A DNA stretch of 64,000 bases from Armatimonadota bacterium (GTDB taxonomy: Bacteria; Sysuimicrobiota; Sysuimicrobiia; Sysuimicrobiales; Humicultoraceae), in NCBI GenBank assembly GCA_031459855.1, contig JAVKHP010000001.1, forward strand, positions 354,059 to 418,058. Reading direction: 5' to 3'. The notes under the pieces were generated by a model that saw nothing but the letters and a program-made list of their open reading frames with translations, had not been told where the DNA came from and did no database searches. Position numbers and translations under genes: made by a program. Positions within the stretch are counted from its first letter, which is position 1; each line of letters begins with the position of its first letter. Shown piece after piece: positions 46,888-55,712 of this stretch.

Positions 46888-47719
46888 TCATGTGGTCATT
46901 CTGGTGGATGACCTCGCCACCGCGATGGCCGCCTACCAGCGCGCCGGCTTCGACGTCGTCCGGGGTGGTGCACACCCGCGGTGGGGCACGGAGAATGCGT
47001 TGATCGCGCTGGCCGACGGCACCTATCTCGAGTTGCTGGCTGCGCGCGACCGGCGCCAGGCGGCCGGCCACCGGCTCTGGATGCGGCCCACGGGCCAGAT
47101 GCGCGCGCCGGGGGAGTACGGCGGGTTCATGGTGGGCACCAGCGACCTCGCCGGCGACGTACGCAGGCTGCGTGCCAGGGGGGTCGCCGTGGGGGACCCC
47201 GCTCCCGGCGCGCGGGTGCGACCGGACGGCCAGCAGGTCCGCTGGCGGCTGGCGTTCCCAGAACGATGGGACATGCCTGCGCTCATCGAAGACGCGACGC
47301 CCCGGGACCTGCGCGTCCCCGCGCCCGTGGGGGTGAACCGGCACGTGCGTCTGGCCGAAGTCGTCGTGGCGGTCCCGGACCTGGAGGACGCAGTCCACGC
47401 CTATACGGCCCTGGAGGGCGTCACCGTGGACACGGTGCACGATGGGACCCCTTCGATGCGCCGCGCCAGGATCCGGTTTGCGCACCCAGCGGCCTGCCCG
47501 GTGGTGTTGATGCAGCCCGCCCCGGGCGATGACCTCCACCACCACATGGAGCGCTTCGGGCCCGGGGTTGGGTGGATCACCCTGGAGATCGAGGGAGGGA
47601 TGCATCGCCTCCGGGCGCTGGCCGACGCGCCGCAGGGTCAGGCCGCAGTCCGACAGCTCGAGCCTGCCTGGACCGGCGGCGTCAGGATCTTCGTCGCCGA
47701 GCGCCTGGGGGCTGGCTGA
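46871..47719 (+). CDS. VOC-fold (glyoxalase-like) protein
   Basis: A 282-residue two-module vicinal-oxygen-chelate protein resembling the glyoxalase-like domain family of unknown function. The first module begins MITGIDHVVILVDDLATAMAAYQRAGFDVV (His 7 in the usual metal position, GIDHVV), and contains ENALIALADGTYLELLA. The second begins RLAEVVVAVPDLEDAVHAYTALEGV, followed by ARIRFAHPAACPVVLMQPA. The second module lacks the typical metal His at its start (RLAEVVV), so one site may be lost. It lies between the NitT permease and a NitT-type binding protein on the same strand. It may act on the imported compound as a dioxygenase-, isomerase- or lyase-like enzyme. Confidence 0.82.
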   Translation: MITGIDHVVILVDDLATAMAAYQRAGFDVVRGGAHPRWGTENALIALADGTYLELLAARDRRQAAGHRLWMRPTGQMRAPGEYGGFMVGTSDLAGDVRRLRARGVAVGDPAPGARVRPDGQQVRWRLAFPERWDMPALIEDATPRDLRVPAPVGVNRHVRLAEVVVAVPDLEDAVHAYTALEGVTVDTVHDGTPSMRRARIRFAHPAACPVVLMQPAPGDDLHHHMERFGPGVGWITLEIEGGMHRLRALADAPQGQAAVRQLEPAWTGGVRIFVAERLGAG

Positions 47720-47934
47720 CCCTCCCCGCCCCCGCAGGTGGGCCGGTGGATCAGGCCCATGCCGCGGCCGCAGGCGGTGCCTTCACGCCCGTGCTCGGTG
47801 GGCCGGTGCCGCCCACCGGCCAGCCGCACGGGGACGTCGGGTAGGCCTCGGCCCCGCCGGCAGCGAACTCTTCTGCGCGGAACACCACGGGGGCATCGAT
47901 AATCGGTCTGACGGAACCGGGAAGGAGGACGGAG

Positions 47935-48972
47935 ATGGCCAGTAGGGGCGCTGTAGTGCTCGTCATCGGGCTGGTCCTGGCCGCGCTGACGGCGCCCGCA
48001 GTCGGCCAGCCGGCCAGGCCCGAGAAGCCGCGGTTCGTGCTGGCGATCGGCGGCAAGGAAGCGCTGGTCTACCTGCCCGTGACCGTGGCCGAACGCCTCG
48101 GCTACTTCAAGGAGGCGGGCCTGGATCCCGACATGCAGAACTTCGCCGGCGGCGGTCAGGCGCTGCGGGCCCTCATCGGCGGCAGCGCCGACGCGGTCAG
48201 CGGGTTCTACGACCACACGATCCAGATGCAGGCCCAGGGCCGCAAGATCAAAGCCGTGGTCATGCAGCAGCGCTACCCCGGGCTGGTGCTGGCCGTCGCC
48301 AGGCACGCGGCCGACGCTGGCGTCCGCGACCTGACGGCGCTGCGGGGCAAGAAGATCGGCGTCACCGCCCCGGGGTCGTCGACCCACTTCTTCGTGAACT
48401 ACCTGATGGCCAAGGTGGGCGTGGGCCTGGACGAGTTCAGCATCATCGGCGTGGGGCCCGGCGCCACGGCCGTGGCCGCGGTGCGCGCGCGGCAGATCGA
48501 CGCCATCAGCAACGTCGACCCGACGATCACCACGCTGTCGGCCAGCGGCGACCTGCCCGTGATCCTGGCCGACACCCGCACCACCACCGGCACGCTGCGG
48601 GTCTTCGGCGGCCCGTATCCGGCGGCGTGCATCTACGTGCGCGAGGAGTTCCTCCAGCAGTACCCCAACACGGTACAGGCCATCGCCACCGCCATGATCC
48701 GCGCCCTGCGGTGGATCAAAGCCCACCGGGTCGAGGAGGTCGTGGCCCTCATGCCGCCGGAGTACTACCAGGGGAACAAGGAGCTCTACACGCAGGCGGT
48801 GCGCGCGATGCTCGAGTCGTACTCGCTGGACGGGCGCATCTCGCCCGCCGGCGCGGCCAACGTCGCGGGCGTGCTGGCCACGTTCGACGCGGCGGTGCGG
48901 CGCGCCACGATCAGCGTGGCCGAGACCTACGACATGCGCTTCGTGGAAGCCTACTGGAAGGCACCGAAGTAG
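47935..48972 (+). CDS. NitT/TauT-type ABC transporter substrate-binding protein (NMT1-like)
   Basis: A 345-residue periplasmic protein with a signal peptide (GAVVLVIGLVLAALTAPAVGQP, cleavage near VGQ at 25). The mature fold shows VLAIGGKEALVYLPVTVAERLGYFKEAGLD, GGQALRALIGGSADAVSGF, LRGKKIGVTAPGSSTHFFVNYLMA and VEEVVALMPPEYYQGNKELY, as in SsuA/NMT1-type proteins. The ATG follows GGAAGGAGGACGGAG, one of the best ribosome sites in the window. It probably supplies the NitT-type ATPase and permease upstream, with the VOC gene in between. The ligand is unknown. The 215 bp between the VOC gene and this start contain no other gene. Confidence 0.9.
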   Translation: MASRGAVVLVIGLVLAALTAPAVGQPARPEKPRFVLAIGGKEALVYLPVTVAERLGYFKEAGLDPDMQNFAGGGQALRALIGGSADAVSGFYDHTIQMQAQGRKIKAVVMQQRYPGLVLAVARHAADAGVRDLTALRGKKIGVTAPGSSTHFFVNYLMAKVGVGLDEFSIIGVGPGATAVAAVRARQIDAISNVDPTITTLSASGDLPVILADTRTTTGTLRVFGGPYPAACIYVREEFLQQYPNTVQAIATAMIRALRWIKAHRVEEVVALMPPEYYQGNKELYTQAVRAMLESYSLDGRISPAGAANVAGVLATFDAAVRRATISVAETYDMRFVEAYWKAPK

Positions 48973-48983
48973 CGCTGTGGCGA

Positions 48984-49010
48984 CACGGTCGGCCGGCGCC
49001 ACCGACCGTG
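48984..49010. terminator. Hairpin after the NitT binding protein
   Basis: CACGGTCGG (48984-48992) and CCGACCGTG (49002-49010) form a perfect 9-bp stem with a 9-nt loop, 11 bp after the stop. No T-tract follows, as is common at high GC. Likely part of the transcription end for the plus-strand operon. Confidence 0.5.
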
Positions 49011-49045
49011 GGAGGGGCGCCGGGGAGCACCACCGCCTTTCCAGG

Positions 49046-49073
49046 GGCGCCGCGGCAGGCGCACCGCGGCGCC
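49046..49073. terminator. Hairpin between the convergent genes
   Basis: GGCGCCGCGG (49046-49055) and CCGCGGCGCC (49064-49073) form a perfect 10-bp stem with an 8-nt loop, 38 bp after the stop of the minus-strand protease-like gene. It works in either direction; no T-tract. Confidence 0.5.
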
Positions 49074-49110
49074 GACCGCCCCCCACACCGCGGCCTCGCG
49101 CCGCGTGCGC

Positions 49111-49965
49111 TCAGTCGCCCTTGCCCGGGCTTGGCGCCGGCGGCCGGTAGGGCGCCGGGATGAACTCCACCCCGGGCCGGCGCTGCCGGGTCTGCGGGTA
49201 GAGTTCCATCAGCTCGTAGATCTCCCGCGGCATCTCGTCGCTCACCCGCAGCCCGAGCTGCCGGGCCTCGTCGAAGTTGATGGGGTAGTCGTGGGTCCAC
49301 CGCCCGTCGCTGAGCGCCCGGGCGATCTCGTCGGCCTGCGCCGGCGCGTGGTGCTCCAGCAGGAGCTGGTAGACCGTCTGGTGCACCTGCTGAAGCGCCT
49401 TGCGGGCGATGTCGCCCAGGATCAGGGTCTGGTCGTCGCGGTTGGGGTTGGGCGTCTCCAGGGCCTTGAGCACCGAGGCCGCGGGCACGTATCCCGTCTG
49501 CGGCCCGCCCAGCTGCGGGTCGACCGGCCCCAGCACGGCATCGGGGTCCATGACGATCTGGTCCGCGGCCAGCGCCACCAGGGTGCCGCCCGACATGGCG
49601 TAGTGCGGGATGAAGACCGTCACGGTCCCCTTGTGCCGCTTCAGCGCCCACGCGATCTGCTCCGCGGCCAGCACCAGCCCACCGGGGGTGTGGATGATCA
49701 GGTCGATGGGCATCTCGGGCGGAGTCAGCCGGATGGCGCGCAGCACCTGCTCGGAGTCCTCGATGTCGATGTAGCGCGCGATCGGCAGCCCCAGCAGGCT
49801 CATGGTCTCCTGCCGGTGGATCATGGTGATGACCCGCGACCGCCGCCGGGTCTCGATGGCCCGGATCGCCATCAGGCGTCGGGCGGCCTGCATCCGCTGC
49901 TGGAGGAGTGGGATGAAGATCTGCAGCAGGACCAGGATCCAGATCAGGTTCAGCAGGTCACTCAT
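49111..49965 (-). CDS. ClpP-fold serine protease-like membrane protein (SDH proteinase family)
   Basis: A 284-residue protein of the PF01972 (serine dehydrogenase proteinase, ClpP/crotonase superfamily) type. It has an N-terminal membrane segment (DLLNLIWILVLLQIFIPLL, 3-21) and a cytoplasmic domain with IDLIIHTPGGLVLAAEQIAWAL (oxyanion Gly-Gly) and the nucleophile block HYAMSGGTLVALAADQIVMDPDAVLGPVDPQ split here as YAMSGGTLVALAADQ. TPGGL and the Ser of AMSGG are the active-site features of this group and of SppA/NfeD. It probably acts in membrane protein quality control. A Pro-rich C-terminal tail (APYRPPAPSPGKGD) follows. It lies 27 bp downstream of the BioF/KBL-like gene. Confidence 0.88.
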   Translation of the reverse strand: MSDLLNLIWILVLLQIFIPLLQQRMQAARRLMAIRAIETRRRSRVITMIHRQETMSLLGLPIARYIDIEDSEQVLRAIRLTPPEMPIDLIIHTPGGLVLAAEQIAWALKRHKGTVTVFIPHYAMSGGTLVALAADQIVMDPDAVLGPVDPQLGGPQTGYVPAASVLKALETPNPNRDDQTLILGDIARKALQQVHQTVYQLLLEHHAPAQADEIARALSDGRWTHDYPINFDEARQLGLRVSDEMPREIYELMELYPQTRQRRPGVEFIPAPYRPPAPSPGKGD

Positions 49966-49992
49966 CGGCCGTCGTCGCGATGGGCCGGTGCC

Positions 49993-51198
49993 CTACGGAT
50001 CGGTCGTCGTCAACGCGGGGGCCACCGCGTGCCAGGCGGCGGCCACCGCGTCCGCGATGGCGTCCACCTCGGCCTCGGCGTGCGCCGCGGTCACGGTGAT
50101 GCGCAGCCGGCTGGTCCGCGGCGGGACCGCCGGCGAGAGGATCGGCAGCGCGAAGATGTCGCGGTCGAAGAGGAAGCGGGCCATGCGTACGGTCCGCTCG
50201 TCGTCGCCGGCGATCACGGGGACGATCGGCGTGGGGTCGTCGCGGACCGGCAACCCCGCGGCGCGCAGCCGGGCCCGCAGGCGGCCCGCGTTGGCCTGCA
50301 GCCGCGCCACGCGCTCGGGTTCCGCCTGCATCACGTCCAGCGCCGCGATCGTCGCGGCGGCGCTGGCCGGCGGCATGGCCGCCGAGAAGACGAACGCCCG
50401 CGAGGCGTGCTTGAGGTAGAGCACCAGGTCTTCCGACCCGGCGATGACGCCGCCGGCGGAGGGCACGCTCTTGGACAGCGAGCTCATCTTGACGTCGACG
50501 ACGCCGCACAGCCCGAAGTGCTCCTCGATGCCGGCGCCGGTCGGGCCCAGCACGCCCAGCGAGTGCGACTCGTCCACCATCAGCCAGGCCCCGTGCCGGC
50601 GGCAGACCTCGACGAGCGCCGGCAGATCGTAGACGTCGCCGTCCATGCTGAACACGGCGTCCACCACCACGAGGGCGCCGGCCCCCGCGGCCACCCGGCC
50701 CAGCTCCCGGTCGATGGCGGCCACGTCACGGTGCGGCACGCGCACGAAGCGCGCGCCCGACAGCAGGCACCCGTCCACGATGCTGGCGTGGTTGAGCTTG
50801 TCACAGATCACGACGTCGCCCCGGCCCACCAGCGCCGAGATCGCCGCGAAGTTGGCCAGGTAGCCGCTGGAGTAGGCTACGGCGCCCGCCGCGCCGAGGA
50901 AGGCGGCGAGCCGGTCCTCGAGGCGGTCGTGGAGGTCGGTGTTCCCCGCCAGCAGGCGCACGCCGTGGGTCCCGGTGCCGTAGCGGTCGAGCGCGGCCGC
51001 CGCCGCCGCCTGGATCGCGGGGTGCCCCAGCAGGCCCAGGTACGAGTAGGACGACGCCAGTAGCATCCGTCGCCCGCGGATCGTCACGTAGGCGCCGTCG
51101 ATGGCCGCCACCGGCTCCAGGTAGAAGTAGAGCCGCCGGTCCCGGTAGGCCCGGACCCGGTCGGCGATCTCGCGGACGCGCCGCTCGATGGCGCTCAC
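49993..51198 (-). CDS. Alpha-oxoamine synthase (BioF/KBL-like PLP enzyme)
   Basis: A protein of about 401 residues of the 8-amino-7-oxononanoate synthase/2-amino-3-ketobutyrate CoA ligase/serine palmitoyltransferase family. Seen are SYSYLGLLGHPAIQAAA, GTGTHGVRLLAGNTDLHDRLE, LVVVDAVFSMDGDVYDLPALVE, MVDESHSLGVLGPTGAGIEEHF and the PLP-Lys motif SSLSKSVPSAGGVIAG. The SLSKSVPSAGG wording is closer to the SPT-like side than to classical BioF. GTG at 51198 is the best start because GAGAGGAG lies before it; the frame extends to TTG at 51219. No other biotin genes are near. It condenses an acyl-CoA with an amino acid; the partners are unknown. Confidence 0.88.
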   Translation of the reverse strand: MSAIERRVREIADRVRAYRDRRLYFYLEPVAAIDGAYVTIRGRRMLLASSYSYLGLLGHPAIQAAAAAALDRYGTGTHGVRLLAGNTDLHDRLEDRLAAFLGAAGAVAYSSGYLANFAAISALVGRGDVVICDKLNHASIVDGCLLSGARFVRVPHRDVAAIDRELGRVAAGAGALVVVDAVFSMDGDVYDLPALVEVCRRHGAWLMVDESHSLGVLGPTGAGIEEHFGLCGVVDVKMSSLSKSVPSAGGVIAGSEDLVLYLKHASRAFVFSAAMPPASAAATIAALDVMQAEPERVARLQANAGRLRARLRAAGLPVRDDPTPIVPVIAGDDERTVRMARFLFDRDIFALPILSPAVPPRTSRLRITVTAAHAEAEVDAIADAVAAAWHAVAPALTTTDP

Positions 51199-51274
51199 CG
51201 GTCTCCTCTCCACGTGCAACGGTTGGAGTAAGCAGTTGGCGATGGCGACGGCGGCTTCCTCCCGCCCACGCCGG

Positions 51275-52606
51275 TCAGGGCCGCAGGGCGCGGAAGGCCG
51301 CCGCGGCGTCGTCGAGCGCGCCGCGCAGGCTGCGGCGACCGCGCAGCCCCTCCACGAGCGCCGCGCTCACGGCCGCCTCCACGGATTCGCGCCGGGCCCC
51401 CACAAACCGACGCACCGGGTGGCGCAGCGCTTCGCCCGCCGTGGCGAGCAGTGGCCCGACCACCGCGTCCGCCCGCAGCTCGCGGTCGTCGTACAGGCGC
51501 GCGGCGGTGGGCAGGTATCCGCGGGTCTTCAGCGCGACGACCTGCACCGGGTCCGATGCGAGATGGTCCAGCAGATCCCAGGCCGCGTCGTCCACGCCCC
51601 GCCACACCGCGCGTGTGGTGAGGGCGTAGCCGTCGGCCTCGTAGACCGTGGCCGTGCGCGGCGTGCCGGGGCCAAAGCCCGGGAGCACGGCGATCCCCAC
51701 CTGGCCGCCCAGCGCGCCGCCGCGGCGCGCTCCCACGGCGTCCACCCACACCGACGTCGTCGCCGCCATCATGGCCGCGCGGCCGGCCAGGAACAGCTGC
51801 CGGGCCCCGGTCGGCGACAGGGCCAGTGCGCCCGGGTCCAGGCAGCGGTGCTCGGAGAGCAGGGCGGCCATCGCCTCCAGCGCCCGTACCCCGCGCGCGT
51901 CGTTGAAGGCGGGCTCGCCCCGGGCGTCCACGATCGCACCGCCAGCACGGTAGAGCCACCGCTCGAACGCGGTGAACAGCGGCGCGCCGGGCGCCAGGCT
52001 CTCGACGTACCCCCACTGGTCGATGTACCCGTCGCCGTCGCGGTCGCGGGTCAGGCGCCGACACGCTGCCCCCAACTCGGCCACGGTGCGCGGTGGCTGC
52101 AGCGGGTCCAGGCCCGCCTCGGCAAAGAGACGCACGTTCCACAGCAGCACCCAGAGGGTGAAGCGGCGCGGGAGCCCGTACGGCTGACCGCCGGCCGTCA
52201 CCGGCGCGCGCGCTGCCGGCAGCATGCGCGCGCGCGCCGCAGGCGGCCACCGGTCGGCGACGGAGGCGAACAGCGTCGGAAACTCCGCCACCCACGCACC
52301 GGTCACCCGTACCAGATCGGCGTCCAGCGCGCCGCCTGCCACGGCGGCCGCCAGGCGCGCGCGGGTGGCGGCGCGCGACGCGGGCACCCACTCCACCTGC
52401 ACCTCTCCGGCGCGCGCGCGGGCATACGCCACCGCTGCCTGGTACCACGGGTTCCCTGCCGGCCCCTCATCGAGCACGCGGAGCACGACGGGCCCTGCCG
52501 CGCCGGGAAAGGCACCCGCCAGCACCAGCGCGCAGGCCGCGACGATCCCCCACCGCACGATCGTCGTCGCCCACGGACGCGCCCCGCGCGTGCCCCGCCC
52601 CGGCAC
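51275..52606 (-). CDS. Extracellular solute-binding protein, sugar-type ABC (family 1)
   Basis: A protein of about 443 residues (or 427 from GTG 52558) with an N-terminal signal (VRWGIVAACALVLAGAFPGAAG) and a class I/sugar-type binding fold: VVLRVLDEGPAGNPWYQAAVAYA, LARVTG-like strand, AAAVAGGALDADLV, PRRFTLWVLLWNVRLFAEAGLDPLQPPRTVAEL (the WNVRLFAEAGLDP stretch is diagnostic) and DRDGDGYIDQWGYV. GRAAMMAATTSVW and GVDDAAWDLLDHLASD follow. DRDGDGYIDQ resembles a calcium loop. The start is uncertain: GTG 52606 and GTG 52558 are both possible, and neither has a strong ribosome site. The frame open to 53116 overlaps the amidohydrolase and is not used. No matching permease or ATPase is adjacent, so it is an orphan binding protein. 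Confidence 0.82.
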   Translation of the reverse strand: MPGRGTRGARPWATTIVRWGIVAACALVLAGAFPGAAGPVVLRVLDEGPAGNPWYQAAVAYARARAGEVQVEWVPASRAATRARLAAAVAGGALDADLVRVTGAWVAEFPTLFASVADRWPPAARARMLPAARAPVTAGGQPYGLPRRFTLWVLLWNVRLFAEAGLDPLQPPRTVAELGAACRRLTRDRDGDGYIDQWGYVESLAPGAPLFTAFERWLYRAGGAIVDARGEPAFNDARGVRALEAMAALLSEHRCLDPGALALSPTGARQLFLAGRAAMMAATTSVWVDAVGARRGGALGGQVGIAVLPGFGPGTPRTATVYEADGYALTTRAVWRGVDDAAWDLLDHLASDPVQVVALKTRGYLPTAARLYDDRELRADAVVGPLLATAGEALRHPVRRFVGARRESVEAAVSAALVEGLRGRRSLRGALDDAAAAFRALRP

Positions 52607-52707
52607 CGCACTGCGCCGTCCTCGCCCGGACTCGGGGTGTCCCGCAGCCCCCATCCCTGCCGGCAGTGCGGCGCAGCGGACGGCGCGTCCTGGCGCGGCG
52701 GTCCTGC

Positions 52708-54174
52708 TCAGCGGCTCGAGACCGGCGCCGGCTCGTGCAGCCCCACCGGACGCCGCAGGTACCGCCCGCTCGGTGGCGCGCACACGGTGCCGTGGGCGTA
52801 GACGAGCCGCCCGCCCAGGATCGTGTGCGTCGGCCAGCCGCGCAGCCGCAGGCCCGCAAACGGGGTGAAGTCCTGCGCCGAGAGCAGCACGTCTGGCGCC
52901 ACCACCTGCTCGCGCGCCGGGTCGACCACGGTGAGGTCGGCGTCGCTGCCCGGCGCCAGCGTCCCCTTGCGCGGGAACAGTCCGAACGCCCGCGCCGGGT
53001 TGGCGCTCACCAGCTCGGCCACGCGGACCACCGACAGCCCGCGGCGGTGCACGCCCTCCGAGAGCAGGTAGGGGTAGAGCAACGCCGTCCCGCCGAAGCC
53101 CGGGAGCGCCTTCCACAGGTCCTCACCCTTCTGCTCCTCGAAGCAGCAGGCGTGGTCGCTGACGACGGTGTCCATCGTGCCGTCCAGCACCGCCTGCCAC
53201 AGCGCGTCCCGGTCGTCCTCGGTGCGGATCGGCGGGTTCACTTTGCCCGCGATCCCGCCGGCGGTCGCGTGGGTGAGCGCCAGGTGGTGCACCGTCGTCT
53301 CCAGGCGAATGTCCAGGTGCGGGTAGGCGCGCTTCGCTGCGGCGCCGTCGGTCACGGCATCGCGGCTGGAGAGGTGCAGCAGGTTGATCGGGCACCGGGT
53401 CACGTCCGCCAGCAGCACCGCTTCCGCCATGGAGAGCCGCTCGGTGAGCGGGGGCCGGGCCTCGTGGTAGGCCGCGAGCCCTTCGCGCCCCGCCTGCTTC
53501 ACCCGCTCGATGAACACGCGGATCAGCTCGGCGTGCTCGCAGTGCAGGCTGAGCGAGACGCGGCCGAACCGCCCGTAGCGCTGGGCGGCGGCGGTCACCT
53601 GCTCCATGAGCAGGAAGAGGTGGCCGAGGTCGTAGGTCTCGGCCATGGTGTAGTCGCTGCCCCGCGTGGAGTCGGCGGTGAGGTTCAGGCCCTTGTAGAA
53701 CATGTAGTACTTGAACGACCCGACACCCTGCTCGCGGACCAGCCAGTCCACCTCGTCCAGCTGGTCGGCCGTCATGATGGCGATGTGGAAGCCGTAGTCG
53801 GTGTGCGCGCGGCCGTTGGTCAGGTGCAGCACCTCGGGGAAGATCTGGCGGTAGGGCCCGCTCTTGTTCAGGTAGTGCTGGCCAGTCCGGAAGTAGCTGA
53901 GCACCGTGGTCACGCCTCCGACCAGCGCCGAGCGGGTCTCCGACGTCGTGTCGTCCGCCAGCGACCGGTAGATGCCGAGGTGGAAGTGTGAGTCCACGGC
54001 GCCGGGCAGCACCAGCCGGTCCCGGGCATCGATCACCTCGGCCGCCTGCGACGCATCCAGTCCCTCGACCAGGGCCGCGATGCGCCCGTCGCGGATCGCC
54101 ACGTCGCAGCGGACGGTCCCCGTGTAGGGGAGCACCACGGTCCCGTTCACGATCGCCAGGTCCCACCGCGCCAT
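52708..54174 (-). CDS. Dihydropyrimidinase/hydantoinase family amidohydrolase
   Basis: A 488-residue cyclic amidohydrolase. The binuclear-metal motif is visible as DSHFHLG (61-67), the carbamylated Lys in GVGSFKYYM (Lys155), HCEH at 211-214 with a metal His, LHLSS (His267) and VSDHACC (Asp340). The order and spacing match hydantoinase/dihydropyrimidinase/allantoinase. GRYLRRPVGLHE at the C-terminus is typical. AAAGGAGGACGAGGAG precedes the ATG at 54174. It should open a cyclic imide, ureide or pyrimidine ring. Its place next to the MmgE/PrpD genes suggests a shared catabolic route; an allantoinase role would connect to the FdrA pair, though 50 kb away. 146 bp separate it from the upstream gene. 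Confidence 0.88.
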   Translation of the reverse strand: MARWDLAIVNGTVVLPYTGTVRCDVAIRDGRIAALVEGLDASQAAEVIDARDRLVLPGAVDSHFHLGIYRSLADDTTSETRSALVGGVTTVLSYFRTGQHYLNKSGPYRQIFPEVLHLTNGRAHTDYGFHIAIMTADQLDEVDWLVREQGVGSFKYYMFYKGLNLTADSTRGSDYTMAETYDLGHLFLLMEQVTAAAQRYGRFGRVSLSLHCEHAELIRVFIERVKQAGREGLAAYHEARPPLTERLSMAEAVLLADVTRCPINLLHLSSRDAVTDGAAAKRAYPHLDIRLETTVHHLALTHATAGGIAGKVNPPIRTEDDRDALWQAVLDGTMDTVVSDHACCFEEQKGEDLWKALPGFGGTALLYPYLLSEGVHRRGLSVVRVAELVSANPARAFGLFPRKGTLAPGSDADLTVVDPAREQVVAPDVLLSAQDFTPFAGLRLRGWPTHTILGGRLVYAHGTVCAPPSGRYLRRPVGLHEPAPVSSR

Positions 54175-54320
54175 CTCCTCGTCCTCCTTTCAGTCCGCGC
54201 AGGTGTTCGACTGCTCCGCGCAGCGGCCCGAGGCTCCGGGCCCACGCGCCACCGGCATCGACGGCGCGCCCGCCAGGGTCCTGCCGCCCCGGTCCTGCCG
54301 CCATGGTCCTGTCGTCACGA

Positions 54321-55712
54321 TCACGGACAGCCCTCCCCACGCAGCCGCGCACCCAGCGGGCGCACCGACGCCAGCGCGTCCAGGTGGGTCAGGGCGTCGA
54401 GGATCGCCGCGGCCTCCGGCGCGGGGAGGCGCTGGCAAAGCGCCGCCAGGTGCAGCGCGCGCACGGCGTCTGCGGCCAGCGGGACGGCAGGTCCACCCAC
54501 CGGATCGCAGCACTCGCCGACCAGGACGCGTCCATCGCGCAGGACGACCGACACCCGCGCGCCCCACCGCTGGGGAAAGGCGGCCTCGAGCCCATCGTCG
54601 GCGTACACGGTGATGCGCCGGGCCAGGGCGTCGATGCGCGGATCGTGCAACCGGTCGGTGAAGCTCTCGAACCCGATGCGCCCGTCGACCAGGTAGGCCG
54701 CCAGCACGAAGGGGATGCTGAACTTGGCGCTCGTCGGCGTGGGGGCGTGCTGGTGGGCGAACAGCGTCGCGATCCCGAAGGTGTGGACCTCGATGCGGTC
54801 CACGGCGTCGGCGCTGACGGCGCTTGTGGCCGGCAGCGCGGCCCGCAGCGCGTCGAGGGCCGGATGGGTGTACCGACACGACGGATAGGGCTTCAGGTAG
54901 CCCCGGGTGATCTCATAGGTCGTGCCCAGGGAGCCGAACCAGGCGTCGAAGTCCGCATCGCCCATGGCCGCGCGCAGCGGCCCGAAGATCCGCGCCACCG
55001 CGTCGGCGGACCCCTGCAGGCCGGCCTGGGCCCACCGCGCCGCGGTCACGCCCGCCTGGGCGCTGAGCCCGGCCGTCAGGTTCCGCGCCAGCGCGCCCTC
55101 GGCGTACGGGTCCCACAGGCTCAGCACGGCCAGGTTGACGGCGAGCCGCCACGTGGCGCGCAGCGTCCTGGGGTCGCGCCCCCAGACCAGCGCGGCGGCC
55201 AACGCCGGCCCCACCGTGGTCCAGGTGCTGTGCGGGTTGCGCACGACCCAGCCCGTCGCCGCGTTCACGCGCGCGCGCATCGGCATCACCGCCCGCTCGA
55301 CCCTGGCGCACACCTCGTAGGCGCGCAGGACCGCATCGACCACCGCGGCGCCGGGCGCGTCGCGCTCCTCGGCCGCGGCCAGCGCCGCCATGACCGAGGC
55401 GGCGCCCACGTGTCCGGCGGTGTTGTGCCCTTCCTCGACCTCCTGCGCGATGGCCAGCACCGTGTTCGCCATCGCAGCGTGCTCGACGGGCGCGACGCGG
55501 CCGCACCCCACCACGGTACAGGGGCCGGCCGGCAGGGCGAGCGCCTCGATCGCCCCGTGCAGCTCGGGGAGCGCGCTCCCCGCCATCGCCGCGCACACCA
55601 CGTCCTCGATCACCAGCCGGCTGCGGGCCACCGCGTCGGCCGGTGGCGCCACCTCCCCGGCCAGGAACGCCACCACGTGTTCTTCGTCGACGGGCGCGTC
55701 AGCCCCGGACAC
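54321..55712 (-). CDS. MmgE/PrpD family protein, copy 1 (2-methylcitrate dehydratase-like fold)
   Basis: A protein of about 463 residues of the MmgE/PrpD family, whose members include 2-methylcitrate dehydratase, aconitate decarboxylase and iminodisuccinate epimerase. It has VIEDVVCAAMAG, the family-typical AHAALA/EHAAMANTVLAIAQEVEEGHNTAGHVG block, GYLKPYPSCRYTHPALDAL, FGIATLFAHQHAPTPTSAKFSIPFVLAAYLVDG (a hallmark of the family, given here in parts) and ADDGLEAAFPQRWGARVSVVLRDGR. GTG at 55712 with AGGAGG 12 nt upstream is the likely start; TTG at 55733 is possible. Its start lies inside the end of the second MmgE/PrpD gene, so the two are translationally coupled. Confidence 0.85.
   Translation of the reverse strand: MSGADAPVDEEHVVAFLAGEVAPPADAVARSRLVIEDVVCAAMAGSALPELHGAIEALALPAGPCTVVGCGRVAPVEHAAMANTVLAIAQEVEEGHNTAGHVGAASVMAALAAAEERDAPGAAVVDAVLRAYEVCARVERAVMPMRARVNAATGWVVRNPHSTWTTVGPALAAALVWGRDPRTLRATWRLAVNLAVLSLWDPYAEGALARNLTAGLSAQAGVTAARWAQAGLQGSADAVARIFGPLRAAMGDADFDAWFGSLGTTYEITRGYLKPYPSCRYTHPALDALRAALPATSAVSADAVDRIEVHTFGIATLFAHQHAPTPTSAKFSIPFVLAAYLVDGRIGFESFTDRLHDPRIDALARRITVYADDGLEAAFPQRWGARVSVVLRDGRVLVGECCDPVGGPAVPLAADAVRALHLAALCQRLPAPEAAAILDALTHLDALASVRPLGARLRGEGCP

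Noticed and set aside
49993-51198. bioF of a biotin operon
   Set aside because: No other biotin genes are near and the PLP motif wording is closer to other alpha-oxoamine synthases; only the broad family is called.
51275-53116. 613-codon form of the sugar-type binding protein
   Set aside because: The extra N-terminal part overlaps the hydantoinase-like gene and is not signal-like; the export signal begins near 52558.
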